In this document: in pieces, positions 57,035 through 64,000 of the stretch | Numbering within the stretch: position 1 is the stretch's first letter | How the letters are laid out: each line of letters starts with the position of its first letter | Assembly: GCF_900162685.1 (NCBI RefSeq) | Contig: NZ_LT727828.1 | Span: forward strand, 1,977,214 to 2,041,213 | Reading direction: 5' to 3' | Length of the DNA: 64,000 nt | Source: Terribacillus halophilus | Lineage (GTDB): Bacteria > Bacillota > Bacilli > Bacillales > Amphibacillaceae | Notes under the pieces: generated by a model | Told to the model about the DNA's origin: nothing | Databases searched by the model: none | Seen by the model: only the letters and a program-made list of their open reading frames with translations | Program-made: the position numbers and the translations under genes

Positions 57035-58794
57035 ATCCGGAAATCGACTCCTCTCTGTTCAAAGGATACGTTTGGCTTCGCAGCAGTATACTGACTGCCT
57101 GTATTAGCTTTTCTCGACAAAGAATATTTTACAGAGGAGAGATGATAGCCGCTATTTTCTAATGCTGCCTTCAACTTGTTCTGCAGCGGCCGCATTGCAA
57201 TCTCTGTTGCTTCAGATTGTGTATAAATATGCAAATTAACTGTCTTTTTCTGCACAAACATGTCAACTGCCAGCTCTTTCAGAACCGGCATATCCAGATA
57301 GAACATGATCCGGCAATGTTCTGCAGATAATTGGCCATCAGCTTCTTTTCTGCTCTCGATGTCCAGGAGCATATCCTTGTCCAGACCAAACGGTGCACCA
57401 GGCAATTGCAGCTGAATATAAGCCATTTGCTTGTCATCTTGAACTTGCAGCAGCTGACTGCCAGTAATTTGCTGCAGCAGCTGAGAAGATAGCTCTGCTT
57501 TCTCGGCCCCTGATGCATAATGCTGAAGAAGCAATCCTTTTAAAGGCAGCTCCGTTACAGCATGTGCCAAATCGTGTTCATAGGAAAATCCCGTCACCCG
57601 AAACACGTCTTGCAACAGCACTTTAAAAAATGCACCATCTTTGCTTTGCTCATTCCGCTGCGCCAACTGGAGAAGCTGCAGCATGTCTGAAGTTTTTGCC
57701 AACAGTTCCTCATGCTTCGGGTTGCTGTTTGTGAGCATTTCTTGTAATTTCTGAGATGTTGAGACCATGTTGAACGCATCTAACGCCTTGCTTACGCTGG
57801 CTTGAACATTTTGTGCTAGTGGCTGGTCCGGGAACATACGAAGCAGCTGCTGCGCTGTAGAAAGTGCTGTTTGAGCATTTGACTGCGCAGCAGCAATCGG
57901 TTTCGCAGCCTGTTGTATTTCTTCCATAAATGATTGCAAAGCAACCGAGAAAGGAATTTTGCCTTCTTTCGAAAAGCCGTTTATGACTAATTGCTGCAGA
58001 CTTTGCATATCCATTGCTTTTAGTGTCTTTGCGTCAAAAGTCAGCCACTTCTCTTGCCACGTGTTATATGCTGGCGGATTGGAGGAAAAAAATGGTCGAA
58101 TCGCTTGATACGTATCCTGCTTTCCTGATTTCACTTCGTGGACGATCTGCTGCACAAGCTGTGCGTTATTTCCTATGGCACTACCAGGCGCCAATTTACC
58201 AAGTACGTTCTGAAGAGGCAAGTTTATCTTTCCGTCCGCTGGTGAAGCTTGCGCCAGCTGCCGTATGGATGCTGTCATATCCATCGTTTGACGTGCTGTG
58301 ATTGCTTGCAGCACATTTGCTGATAGCGGCAGCTGTCGTTTTAGCATGACTTGCAATGCTTCTTTGCTGACATCTATTACGCGTGGCTCCTGCTGCTGAA
58401 GAAGCTGTAATGCTTGTTTCAACTCTGGCATCGTAAAAGAAATTTGCTGTTTTCGCAGTGTTTCTACAAAGCTGCTAGCCGTGCTGTTTACCTTATTGCC
58501 AGTGAACTCAATTAAACCTGCGATACTGCTATGCTTTTGCACTGTTTGCGGAAGCACTTGCAGCACTGGGCGCTCGCCGCCTTCTTTTACTTCAAACCAA
58601 TAAGTACCCCCAGCTGCTAACTGCGTTTGTAATTCCGCAATCACCTGCTTGGCACCAATTTGCAGCAGCGCTTTGTTATCAGGAAAAAACTTATTGATTT
58701 TGCCTGTAACAATTTCACCTGCTCGCAGTGTTTTTTCCTGCTGCTGTGTTGCTTGCATAAGCCTCCCGGCCGCTTGAATTGATTGTTGATACAT
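57031..58794 (-). CDS. ylqG: YlqG, FliK-like protein of unknown function
   Basis: A 587-aa Gln/Ala/Leu-rich protein. The N-terminal half is low-complexity helical. The C-terminal part has the FliK/hook-length-like fold pattern with YIQLQLPGAPFGLDKDMLLDI, CRIMFYLDMPVLKELAVDMFVQKKTVNLHIYTQ (about residues 499-531) and a helix with MRPLQNKLKAALENSGYHLSSVKYS. Proteins of this kind (YlqG) accompany ylqH in Bacillus. Export or hook-related function is inferred. Confidence 0.82.
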   Translation of the reverse strand: MYQQSIQAAGRLMQATQQQEKTLRAGEIVTGKINKFFPDNKALLQIGAKQVIAELQTQLAAGGTYWFEVKEGGERPVLQVLPQTVQKHSSIAGLIEFTGNKVNSTASSFVETLRKQQISFTMPELKQALQLLQQQEPRVIDVSKEALQVMLKRQLPLSANVLQAITARQTMDMTASIRQLAQASPADGKINLPLQNVLGKLAPGSAIGNNAQLVQQIVHEVKSGKQDTYQAIRPFFSSNPPAYNTWQEKWLTFDAKTLKAMDMQSLQQLVINGFSKEGKIPFSVALQSFMEEIQQAAKPIAAAQSNAQTALSTAQQLLRMFPDQPLAQNVQASVSKALDAFNMVSTSQKLQEMLTNSNPKHEELLAKTSDMLQLLQLAQRNEQSKDGAFFKVLLQDVFRVTGFSYEHDLAHAVTELPLKGLLLQHYASGAEKAELSSQLLQQITGSQLLQVQDDKQMAYIQLQLPGAPFGLDKDMLLDIESRKEADGQLSAEHCRIMFYLDMPVLKELAVDMFVQKKTVNLHIYTQSEATEIAMRPLQNKLKAALENSGYHLSSVKYSLSRKANTGSQYTAAKPNVSFEQRGVDFRI

Positions 58795-58809
58795 GCTGTC
58801 GCTTCCCTT

Positions 58810-59586
58810 CTAGATGCGGGAAAGTTCCTTCACAGGACCAAAAGTTGTCCGATGAAGAGGCGTTGCTCCTTGCGAATGCAAAGCTTCAAGATGCTGCTTT
58901 GTGCCATAACCCATATTGTCTTTAAAGCCATAGCCCGGGTATTCTCTATCAGCATCTTTCATGAGCCGGTCGCGTGTTACTTTGGCAATAATGCTGGCAG
59001 CCGCAATACTTACACTCCGCTGATCTCCTTTAATAAGCGATTCATGAGAACATGACAATGTATCCAGCGGCATGGCATCAACCAACACATGATCAGGCTG
59101 TTGTTCCATTGCTTCGACAGCTTCCATCATTGCTTGCTTTGCAGCTTGATAGATATTAATCTCATCGATCCGCTGACTGGAGACAATACCTACCCCATAC
59201 GCGGTGCAAGAAGCAATTATTTGCTCATATAATGCTTCCCTTTTTGCTTCACTTAGCTGTTTAGAATCATTTAATCCGGCTATGTAGACTTCTCTCGGTA
59301 AAATAACGGATGCTGCAACGACCGGCCCAGCAAGTGGCCCCCGGCCCGCTTCGTCGATGCCAGCTATATACTTTTTCCCATCTGCGTAACGAGCATTTTC
59401 AAAGCTGCACATCTCGGTGTATAAATCCCGAAGCTCTTTTTCTTTCGCTTCTTTTCGTTGATGTGTCGCTATCAGCTTTTGAACACCTGCACGATGGTCT
59501 TCCTGCCAGGAAGTGAGCATCTCATTTGAATACGTGCCTTCATGTAAATGCGTGCGTATTTGCTGAATCGTCAGTGCGTCTTTCAT
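58810..59586 (-). CDS. rnhB: Ribonuclease HII
   Basis: Removes ribonucleotides and RNA from RNA-DNA hybrids. The 258-aa product has the RNase HII core YIAGIDEAGRGPLAGPVVAASVIL (residues 73-96, with catalytic D78 and E79), the DSKQLSEAKREALYEQI segment, and HVLVDAMPLDTL with the third acidic residue. An N-terminal extension of about 70 residues is usual in Bacillaceae. It follows the rbgA terminator; I see no clear promoter in the 78-bp gap. Confidence 0.97.
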   Translation of the reverse strand: MKDALTIQQIRTHLHEGTYSNEMLTSWQEDHRAGVQKLIATHQRKEAKEKELRDLYTEMCSFENARYADGKKYIAGIDEAGRGPLAGPVVAASVILPREVYIAGLNDSKQLSEAKREALYEQIIASCTAYGVGIVSSQRIDEINIYQAAKQAMMEAVEAMEQQPDHVLVDAMPLDTLSCSHESLIKGDQRSVSIAAASIIAKVTRDRLMKDADREYPGYGFKDNMGYGTKQHLEALHSQGATPLHRTTFGPVKELSRI

Positions 59587-59636
59587 AAAACTATCTCCCT
59601 TTTCTCTGTTTATCGGTCAACAAAGCAAAAAATAAA

Positions 59637-59661
59637 GACATACATAAAAAATATGTATGTC
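59637..59661 (-). terminator. rbgA intrinsic terminator (AT-rich)
   Basis: A perfect 10-bp stem GACATACATA/TATGTATGTC with a 5-nt loop. On the minus strand it is followed by TTTATTTTTT. The stem is AT-rich but the U tract is long. Confidence 0.65.
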
Positions 59662-59664
59662 CAA

Positions 59665-60522
59665 TTATTCTGCTGCTGGTTTTTCAAATGTAACATTAGC
59701 TATTCGCTTACTGCGAAGGTCACGAATAACAATTTCGTACGTTTTTTCATAGTTAATCATACCGCCGCCTTCAAGAGCACCGCGCATACGTCCAATATGC
59801 GTGAACATCTCCACTACGTCAATTTCAGCAAGATTATCAATTCCGTATCTTTCGGAAAGTTGTGCTGGATAATGTTCTTTTAAATAGGAAAGGATGAATG
59901 TCGCTACTTCTTCCATCGGCAAAATTTGATCTTTAATTGTACCAATTGCAGCTAACACAAGGCCTACTTGCGGATCTTCAAATTTCGGCCATAAAATCCC
60001 TGGTGTATCCAGCAATTCGAAATCTTTCTTTACTTTGATCCATTGCTGCTGCGTAGTGACACCTGGCCTGTCGCCTGTCTTGGCAATTTTCTTGCTGGCA
60101 AGCCGGTTGATTAATGTTGATTTGCCTACATTCGGTATACCAATTATCATTGCGCGGCCGGGAGGAGGATTTTGCAAGCCTTTGCGTTTCCATCTTTCCC
60201 GTTTGGCTGCATGCATGTCGTGTGCTCGCTGAATAACACGCTGCACGTCACCTTTTTCATCCGCATTAACAGCAAGTGCCGGAGTTCCTTGTTCCTCGTA
60301 ATAACGAATCCAAACATCTGTGACCGACTTGTCTGCTAAGTCTTTTTTCATGAGTACAACCATTTTTGGCTTATTGCCGAGTACTTTTCTGAGCATCGGA
60401 TTTTGCGATGCCTCTGGAGCTCGTGCATCAACCAGTTCAATGACAAAGTCCACGAGCTTCAGTTTTTCTTCTACTTCTCTTCTAGCTTTGGCCATATGAC
60501 CGGGAAACCATTGAATCGTCAC
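59665..60522 (-). CDS. rbgA: Ribosome biogenesis GTPase RbgA (YlqF)
   Basis: Circularly permuted GTPase essential for 50S assembly in B. subtilis. The 285-aa protein starts at a GTG (60522) with GGAGG 11 nt upstream. The order of G motifs is permuted: G4-like LMKKDLAD (58-65), then G1 GIPNVGKST (128-136), then G3 DTPGIL (about 177-182). The N-terminus IQWFPGHMAKARREV is characteristic. A C-terminal domain with GGMINYEKTYEIVIRDLRSKRI follows. Confidence 0.97.
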   Translation of the reverse strand: MTIQWFPGHMAKARREVEEKLKLVDFVIELVDARAPEASQNPMLRKVLGNKPKMVVLMKKDLADKSVTDVWIRYYEEQGTPALAVNADEKGDVQRVIQRAHDMHAAKRERWKRKGLQNPPPGRAMIIGIPNVGKSTLINRLASKKIAKTGDRPGVTTQQQWIKVKKDFELLDTPGILWPKFEDPQVGLVLAAIGTIKDQILPMEEVATFILSYLKEHYPAQLSERYGIDNLAEIDVVEMFTHIGRMRGALEGGGMINYEKTYEIVIRDLRSKRIANVTFEKPAAE

Positions 60523-60537
60523 GAGAATATGTTCCTC

Positions 60538-61095
60538 CTAATTAGTCAGACCGATGCGATTTAGCGGCCAGAAAGTCAGCTGTACTTTCCCAACAATCTG
60601 TTCCTCGGGTATTAGCCCAATGTATCTGCTATCGGTTGAGTTTCTGCGATTATCCCCGAGTACGAGTACATAGCCTTCTGGAATCTCCTCGTAATTACCC
60701 GGCAAATCTTCAAGCGTGAAATCATTGGTCAAATTACCGCCGTCTGTTAGCGCCTCTTTCTCGCTTTCCAAATACGGCTCTTCCACAACTTCACCATTTA
60801 TATATAAGGTATCGTCCATCATTTCAACATGATCGCCCGGGATACCAATCACACGTTTTATATAATCTTTCTCTTCCGTAGCATGGAAAACAACGATATC
60901 TTTCCGTTCCGGATCATGCAGATGATAGCTGAGTTTATTTACAATCATAAAATCATTATCATGCAATGTCGGCTGCATGGAAGGCCCGTCAACTACAATC
61001 GGGGCAAACAAAAACATCCGAACCACAACAGCAATGATAACAGCAATGACTAGTGCCTTTAGCCAATCCAGCCACTCGTTTTTTTGTTTGGCCAT
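60538..61095 (-). CDS. lepB: Type I signal peptidase
   Basis: Cleaves signal peptides of secreted proteins. The 185-aa product is of the Bacillus SipS type with one N-terminal membrane helix (about residues 11-31). The catalytic dyad is visible: Ser39 in GPSMQPTL and Lys80 in KDYIKRVIGIPGD. The C-terminal box GDNRRNSTDSRYIGLI is intact. In B. subtilis the corresponding place between rplS and rbgA lacks a signal peptidase gene, though several other Bacillaceae have one. Confidence 0.97.
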   Translation of the reverse strand: MAKQKNEWLDWLKALVIAVIIAVVVRMFLFAPIVVDGPSMQPTLHDNDFMIVNKLSYHLHDPERKDIVVFHATEEKDYIKRVIGIPGDHVEMMDDTLYINGEVVEEPYLESEKEALTDGGNLTNDFTLEDLPGNYEEIPEGYVLVLGDNRRNSTDSRYIGLIPEEQIVGKVQLTFWPLNRIGLTN

Positions 61096-61140
61096 GCAGA
61101 AGCCTCCAATTGTCTAATAAAATGTCATAATAGCAAAAAA

Positions 61141-61162
61141 AGAGCTTGACGAAGCAAGCTCT
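61141..61162 (-). terminator. rplS intrinsic terminator
   Basis: An 8-bp stem AGAGCTTG/CAAGCTCT with a 6-nt loop and a T7 tract on the minus strand, 12 nt after the rplS stop. Confidence 0.88.
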
Positions 61163-61174
61163 CTTTTCTGGTAC

Positions 61175-61519
61175 TTAGCGGATTTCTTTGATACGAGCAG
61201 CTTTTCCGCGAAGTTTACGTAGGTAATAAAGTTTTGCACGACGTACTTTACCACGACGGCTAACTTCAATTTTATCCAAACGTGGGCTGTGTACTGGGAA
61301 AGTACGTTCCACACCAACGCCTGAAGAAATCTTACGTACTGTGAAAGTTTCTGAAATTCCACCGTTTTGACGTTTGATTACAACGCCTTCAAATAGCTGG
61401 ATACGCTCGCGAGTACCCTCTACTACTTTAACGTGTACTTTAACCGTATCTCCGGCACGGAATTCAGGATGATCAGCGCGAAGCTGTTCTTTTGTAATGT
61501 CATGAATTAATTCCTGCAT
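61175..61519 (-). CDS. rplS: 50S ribosomal protein L19
   Basis: L19 sits at the 30S-50S interface. The ATG at 61519 (AGGAG upstream) gives 114 aa; the upstream in-frame extension is the leader RNA. Signatures include [29 protein letters not shown] and [20 protein letters not shown] and the C-terminal [21 protein letters not shown]. Confidence 0.98.
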   Translation of the reverse strand: MQELIHDITKEQLRADHPEFRAGDTVKVHVKVVEGTRERIQLFEGVVIKRQNGGISETFTVRKISSGVGVERTFPVHSPRLDKIEVSRRGKVRRAKLYYLRKLRGKAARIKEIR

Positions 61520-61539
61520 TCTGTTCAACTCCTTCTCAC

Positions 61540-61576
61540 CAATGCTCATTCTCGTATAAACGACAGCGGAACATTG
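61540..61576 (-). promoter_or_regulatory. L19 leader (ribosomal protein autoregulatory element)
   Basis: On the minus strand CAATGTTC (61569-61576) pairs with GAGCATTG (61540-61547), 8 bp with one G-U. They enclose a TCGT/ACGA hairpin (61552-61563). It lies between the rplS promoter and start. Rfam describes an L19 leader family in Bacillus rplS leaders; position and shape suggest this is one, but I could not run the covariance model. Confidence 0.6.
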
Positions 61577-61610
61577 TAATATGATGCCTACCGTTGTAAG
61601 CACAGCATTA

Positions 61611-61639
61611 AATATATCATATTTACTTCATGAATTCAA
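61611..61639 (-). promoter_or_regulatory. Sigma-A promoter of rplS
   Basis: TTGAAT (61634-61639), a 17-bp spacer and TATATT (61611-61616) preceded by TGA (extended -10). It sits at the end of trmD and gives rplS its own transcript with a leader of about 85 nt. Confidence 0.78.
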
Positions 61640-61647
61640 AGCATTAT

Positions 61648-62376
61648 TTAATCTTTTTGCCACTTTTTCACTTGGTCCCGTTCTTTGTCGGACAGTGCTG
61701 CATCTGTAAGCAGGTCAGGCCTTCTTGTAGCAGTTCGATACAGCGATTGTTCCCGGCGCCAAGCTTCGATTTTACCATGGTCTCCTGATGTAAGTACCTC
61801 TGGCACTTGCATACCGCGGAAATCCGCTGGACGTGTATAATGCGGATGCTCCAATAAGCCAGTCGAAAACGAATCTTCTGGGGCAGATGAGGCATTACCT
61901 AGTACATCTGGCAATAATCTTACTACACTATCGATAACAGCCATTGCACCGATTTCTCCGCCTGTAAGAACATAATCACCAATTGAGATTTCATCCGTTA
62001 CCAGGTTTTCGCGAATGCGTTCATCATATCCTTCGTAGTGACCGCATATAAAAATCAAATGCTCTTCTTTCGCTAATTCTTCCGCTTTCTTTTGGTTGTA
62101 CGGTTCCCCCTGCGGACACATGAGTACGACACGAGGCTTAGCAGCTCCTTCTGTTACATGCTCAATCGCATCGAAGATAGGCTGCGGTGCCAATACCATT
62201 CCTGCCCCGCCGCCGTATGGATAGTCGTCAACCTTTTTATGTTTGTTTGTTGTAAACTCTCGGAAGTTCACTAAGTTTGGCTGAAAAGCACCAAGTTCCT
62301 GTGCACGCTTTAAGATGGAATGCTGCAGCACACCTTCGAACATTTCCGGAAATAAAGTTAATATATCAATTTTCAT
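61648..62376 (-). CDS. trmD: tRNA (guanine-37-N1)-methyltransferase TrmD
   Basis: SPOUT methyltransferase that makes m1G37 and prevents frameshifting. The 242-aa protein has [21 protein letters not shown] at the N-terminus, the [14 protein letters not shown] segment (about residues 50-63), and the knot region with [15 protein letters not shown] and [32 protein letters not shown]. It overlaps rimM by 4 bp (ATGA). Confidence 0.98.
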   Translation of the reverse strand: MKIDILTLFPEMFEGVLQHSILKRAQELGAFQPNLVNFREFTTNKHKKVDDYPYGGGAGMVLAPQPIFDAIEHVTEGAAKPRVVLMCPQGEPYNQKKAEELAKEEHLIFICGHYEGYDERIRENLVTDEISIGDYVLTGGEIGAMAVIDSVVRLLPDVLGNASSAPEDSFSTGLLEHPHYTRPADFRGMQVPEVLTSGDHGKIEAWRREQSLYRTATRRPDLLTDAALSDKERDQVKKWQKD

Positions 62377-62894
62377 AGATCCAGTAATCCTTCCATTGGC
62401 TCAATGACAATTTTCTTTGCATCTATGTCGATATGTTTGACGACGTCTTCAATATAAGGCAATAGCAGATCTTTCTGCTTCACACGTTGCACAACCCATA
62501 CATCATTTGCTCCAGGTGAAAGGATTTCTTTCACTTTACCGAGCATTTCTCCTTCAGTTGTTTCGACAGAGCAGCCAATAATCTCGTGGTAATAGAACTC
62601 ATCTTCTTCTAGTTCACCAAGCTGATCCTCTCGTACTTTAAGGATACCGCCTTTCAATTCTTCCACTTGATTGATATTGGTATACCCTTGGAATGTAAGC
62701 AGATCAAATGACTTGTGCTTTCGGTGCGTTTGAATAATTAGCTTCTGCGGCTTGCTGTTTTCATCTTGAAACCAATAAAGCTCCTGGCCAGGCTCAAACC
62801 GTTCTTCAAAATCGGTTATCCGAACAACACGGACTTCACCGACAACTCCATGTGTATTAACAACTTTTCCTACATTAAACATGTTTATATCCAT
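62373..62894 (-). CDS. rimM: 16S rRNA processing protein RimM
   Basis: Binds S19 and aids assembly of the 30S head. Two adjacent ATGs (62897 and 62894) follow AGGTG; I take the second (173 aa) for better spacing. The N-terminal domain has [28 protein letters not shown], and a PRC-barrel domain covers about residues 95-173 ([44 protein letters not shown]). Position before trmD is conserved. Confidence 0.96.
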   Translation of the reverse strand: MDINMFNVGKVVNTHGVVGEVRVVRITDFEERFEPGQELYWFQDENSKPQKLIIQTHRKHKSFDLLTFQGYTNINQVEELKGGILKVREDQLGELEEDEFYYHEIIGCSVETTEGEMLGKVKEILSPGANDVWVVQRVKQKDLLLPYIEDVVKHIDIDAKKIVIEPMEGLLDL

Positions 62895-62909
62895 CATATC
62901 TCACCTTTA

Positions 62910-63293
62910 TTATTCGATCCGGATGACAGTACCATCCTGGATGACGATTTTCTGTGTTGTAAGCTCGTCCCACTTCATGCCTACTTCAACTTCAACAAGA
63001 GCTTCAACCTCTTGGACCAAAATCTCACTGCCAATTGGCAATACGTCCAGCTGACTGAGCTGGAATTCAATCGAAGCTCTTTTTTCCTGCCGCTTTCTAA
63101 TTTCTGATTGGAAACGGTTATGTACATCTTGTTTGGATACACCTTGTTTCTTTTCTAGTTTCCGTTTCTCGAACAACAGCTGTTGACTCTCTTGGTCAAG
63201 TTGATGCGCAGCCTTTTGAAGACGCTCTCTGATTGCTGTTTTGCTGGATTCAGTAATCACTTCATCGACGCGCAGTTTTCGGATGATCTTCAT
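62910..63293 (-). CDS. ylqD: YlqD family protein
   Basis: A 127-aa protein of unknown function, found in the rpsP operon of Bacillaceae. From the ATG at 63293 (GGGGGTG upstream) it has a short N-terminal strand (MKIIRKLRVDEVITESSK), a long Lys/Gln/Glu-rich coiled coil (about residues 20-75) and a C-terminal beta-rich part (LPIGSEILVQEVEALVEVEVGMKWDELTTQKIVIQDG). It follows a terminator after khpA. Confidence 0.85.
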   Translation of the reverse strand: MKIIRKLRVDEVITESSKTAIRERLQKAAHQLDQESQQLLFEKRKLEKKQGVSKQDVHNRFQSEIRKRQEKRASIEFQLSQLDVLPIGSEILVQEVEALVEVEVGMKWDELTTQKIVIQDGTVIRIE

Positions 63294-63337
63294 TGGACAC
63301 CCCCGGCTTTCTGCTGGCAAAACTTTTTTACATGGTA

Positions 63338-63367
63338 AAAAAGGGAAAGGTTTCCCTCTCCCTTTTT
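63338..63367 (-). terminator. Terminator/attenuator between khpA and ylqD
   Basis: A 13-bp stem on the minus strand (AAAAAGGGAGAGG against CCTTTCCCTTTTT, one G-U pair) closed by a GAAA tetraloop and followed by T. The pairing is complete only in the minus-strand RNA. The stem overlaps the khpA stop codon. Confidence 0.78.
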
Positions 63368-63590
63368 ACCTAATATCCAGATAAATGCGTTTTCCGTAAT
63401 CAGCGCCCGCCCGCAGCACCGTACGCAAGGCACGTGCGTTGCGGCCGTCCTTGCCGATCACTTTGCCAATATCAGATTCATGCACGTGAAGCTGATAGGT
63501 AACCTTATGCTGCTCTTCCTGTTCGTACACGACGATTTGCTCAGGAAAATCAACAAGCGGAGCAACCATCGCTTCAATGAGTGCTTTCAG
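63366..63590 (-). CDS. khpA: KH-domain RNA-binding protein KhpA (YlqC)
   Basis: Small RNA-binding KH protein that works with KhpB (Jag). The KH motif IGKVIGKDGRNARALRTVL (GxxG) lies near the C-terminus, ending GKRIYLDIR. Only an ATG at 63569 is a standard start but it has no ribosome binding site and would cut the conserved N-terminus. In-frame upstream codons encode KALIEA; the best start is CTG at 63588-63590 (or ATT just before), with AGGG upstream. That gives 74 aa, near the usual 75-80. Confidence 0.88.
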   Translation of the reverse strand: MKALIEAMVAPLVDFPEQIVVYEQEEQHKVTYQLHVHESDIGKVIGKDGRNARALRTVLRAGADYGKRIYLDIR

Positions 63591-63604
63591 AATCGATCAG
63601 CCCT

Positions 63605-63877
63605 TTACTTCTGGTTTTTTGCGTCGTGGAACTTTTTCAAAATGCCTTCGTTAGAGAAAAGATTGCGAACTGTATCACTTGGTTTCGCACCTTTAGCCAT
63701 CCAATCAAGAGCTTTCGCTTCATCCATTTTAACCTCAGCTGGGTTAACTGTTGGATTATATGTTCCGATTTGCTCGATAATACGTCCATCACGAGGAGAA
63801 CGAGAATCAGCAACTACTACACGATAGAAAGGGTTTCTTTTAGAACCCATACGTTTTAGACGAATTTTTACTGCCAT
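63605..63877 (-). CDS. rpsP: 30S ribosomal protein S16
   Basis: The 90-aa S16 begins [32 protein letters not shown], the S16 signature, with IEQIGTYNP following. It heads the rpsP-khpA-ylqD-rimM-trmD operon. The ribosome binding site GGAGGTG is 9 nt before the ATG. Confidence 0.98.
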   Translation of the reverse strand: MAVKIRLKRMGSKRNPFYRVVVADSRSPRDGRIIEQIGTYNPTVNPAEVKMDEAKALDWMAKGAKPSDTVRNLFSNEGILKKFHDAKNQK

Positions 63878-63916
63878 GTTGTTGCACCTCCAAAATAATG
63901 TTTCTCACAAGAATTG

Positions 63917-63945
63917 ATTGTATCAGATTAAATTATCACTGTAAA
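63917..63945 (-). promoter_or_regulatory. Sigma-A promoter of the rpsP operon
   Basis: TTTACA (63940-63945), a 17-bp spacer and TACAAT (63917-63922) preceded by TGA, an extended -10. Transcription would begin near 63910, giving a leader of about 33 nt. Confidence 0.8.
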
Positions 63946-63956
63946 GGGTTTTTACA

Positions 63957-64000
63957 TTACATAAACGGAAATTTCATTCCGCGCTTCTTTTTTCCCTTTT
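63957..64000 (-). CDS. ffh: Signal recognition particle GTPase Ffh (C-terminal 13 residues only)
   Basis: Reading the minus strand from the window edge gives KGKKKRGMKFPFM then a TAA at 63957-63959. This basic Met/Phe-rich tail is typical of the end of Bacillus Ffh, which lies upstream of rpsP in Bacillaceae. The body of the gene is outside the window, so the call rests on the tail and synteny. Confidence 0.7.
   Translation of the reverse strand, partial: KGKKKRGMKFPFM

Noticed and set aside
59587-59664. Palindrome GACATACATA...TATGTATGTC considered as a protein-binding operator for rnhB
   Set aside because: It is directly followed by a T-rich run on the minus strand and lies just past the rbgA stop, so terminator is the simpler reading.
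1-64000. CRISPR arrays, insertion sequences, prophage or defence genes
   Set aside because: No direct-repeat arrays, transposase-like proteins or foreign gene blocks were seen; the window is continuous, syntenic core genome.

Overview
The window is a stretch of chromosomal core genome from a low-to-moderate GC Gram-positive bacterium of the Bacillaceae. Gene content and order follow the Bacillus subtilis ffh-to-ribF segment almost gene for gene. The protein sequences look more like halotolerant Bacillaceae (Terribacillus/Oceanobacillus-like) than B. subtilis itself, but that genus-level guess is tentative. Every convincing gene (71, two of them cut by the window edges) lies on the minus strand, so transcription runs from high to low coordinates. 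I see no rRNA, tRNA, CRISPR array, prophage or insertion sequence.

Read in the direction of transcription: the end of ffh (SRP GTPase), then the ribosome/RNA operon rpsP-khpA-ylqD-rimM-trmD-rplS, where rplS has its own promoter and an L19-type leader. Next come lepB, rbgA (ylqF), rnhB and the FliK-like/FlhB-like pair ylqG-ylqH. These are followed by sucCD, dprA, topA and the xerC-hslV-hslU-codY operon. About 63.9 to 47.2 kb is thus housekeeping: translation, protein export, TCA cycle, DNA topology and nutrient sensing. The usual trmFO gene between topA and xerC is missing.

From 46.9 down to 20.4 kb lies a complete fla/che operon of 32 genes (flgB to swrB). It encodes the basal-body rod, MS ring, C ring/switch, type III export apparatus, hook and hook-length control, the FlhF/FlhG placement GTPases, the chemotaxis proteins CheY/B/A/W/C/D, the flagellar sigma factor SigD and the motility activators SwrD and SwrB. 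Many genes overlap or abut (ATGA, TAATG), as expected for translational coupling. A strong codY terminator separates it from upstream genes. Its 390-bp AT-rich regulatory region holds a sigma-A-like promoter, a perfect 8-bp-arm inverted repeat, a CodY-box-like site and a leader element complementary to the flgB Shine-Dalgarno sequence.

From 20.4 kb to 1 the order is rpsB-tsf-pyrH-frr-uppS-cdsA-dxr-rseP-proS-polC, then rimP-nusA-rnpM-ylxQ-infB-ylxP-rbfA and truB-ribF (ribF truncated at the window edge). These genes supply translation, UMP synthesis, isoprenoid and phospholipid precursors, regulated intramembrane proteolysis and the replicative polymerase. Intrinsic hairpin terminators or attenuators between rpsB/tsf, tsf/pyrH, frr/uppS, polC/rimP and rbfA/truB subdivide the cluster.

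Nothing here looks like a wholly new system. The observations most worth a second look are the missing trmFO with a possible LKWGDQ relic under the xerC ribosome binding site, the structure of the fla/che control region, the ylqG-ylqH flagellar-export-like pair, and the lack of a standard start codon for khpA.
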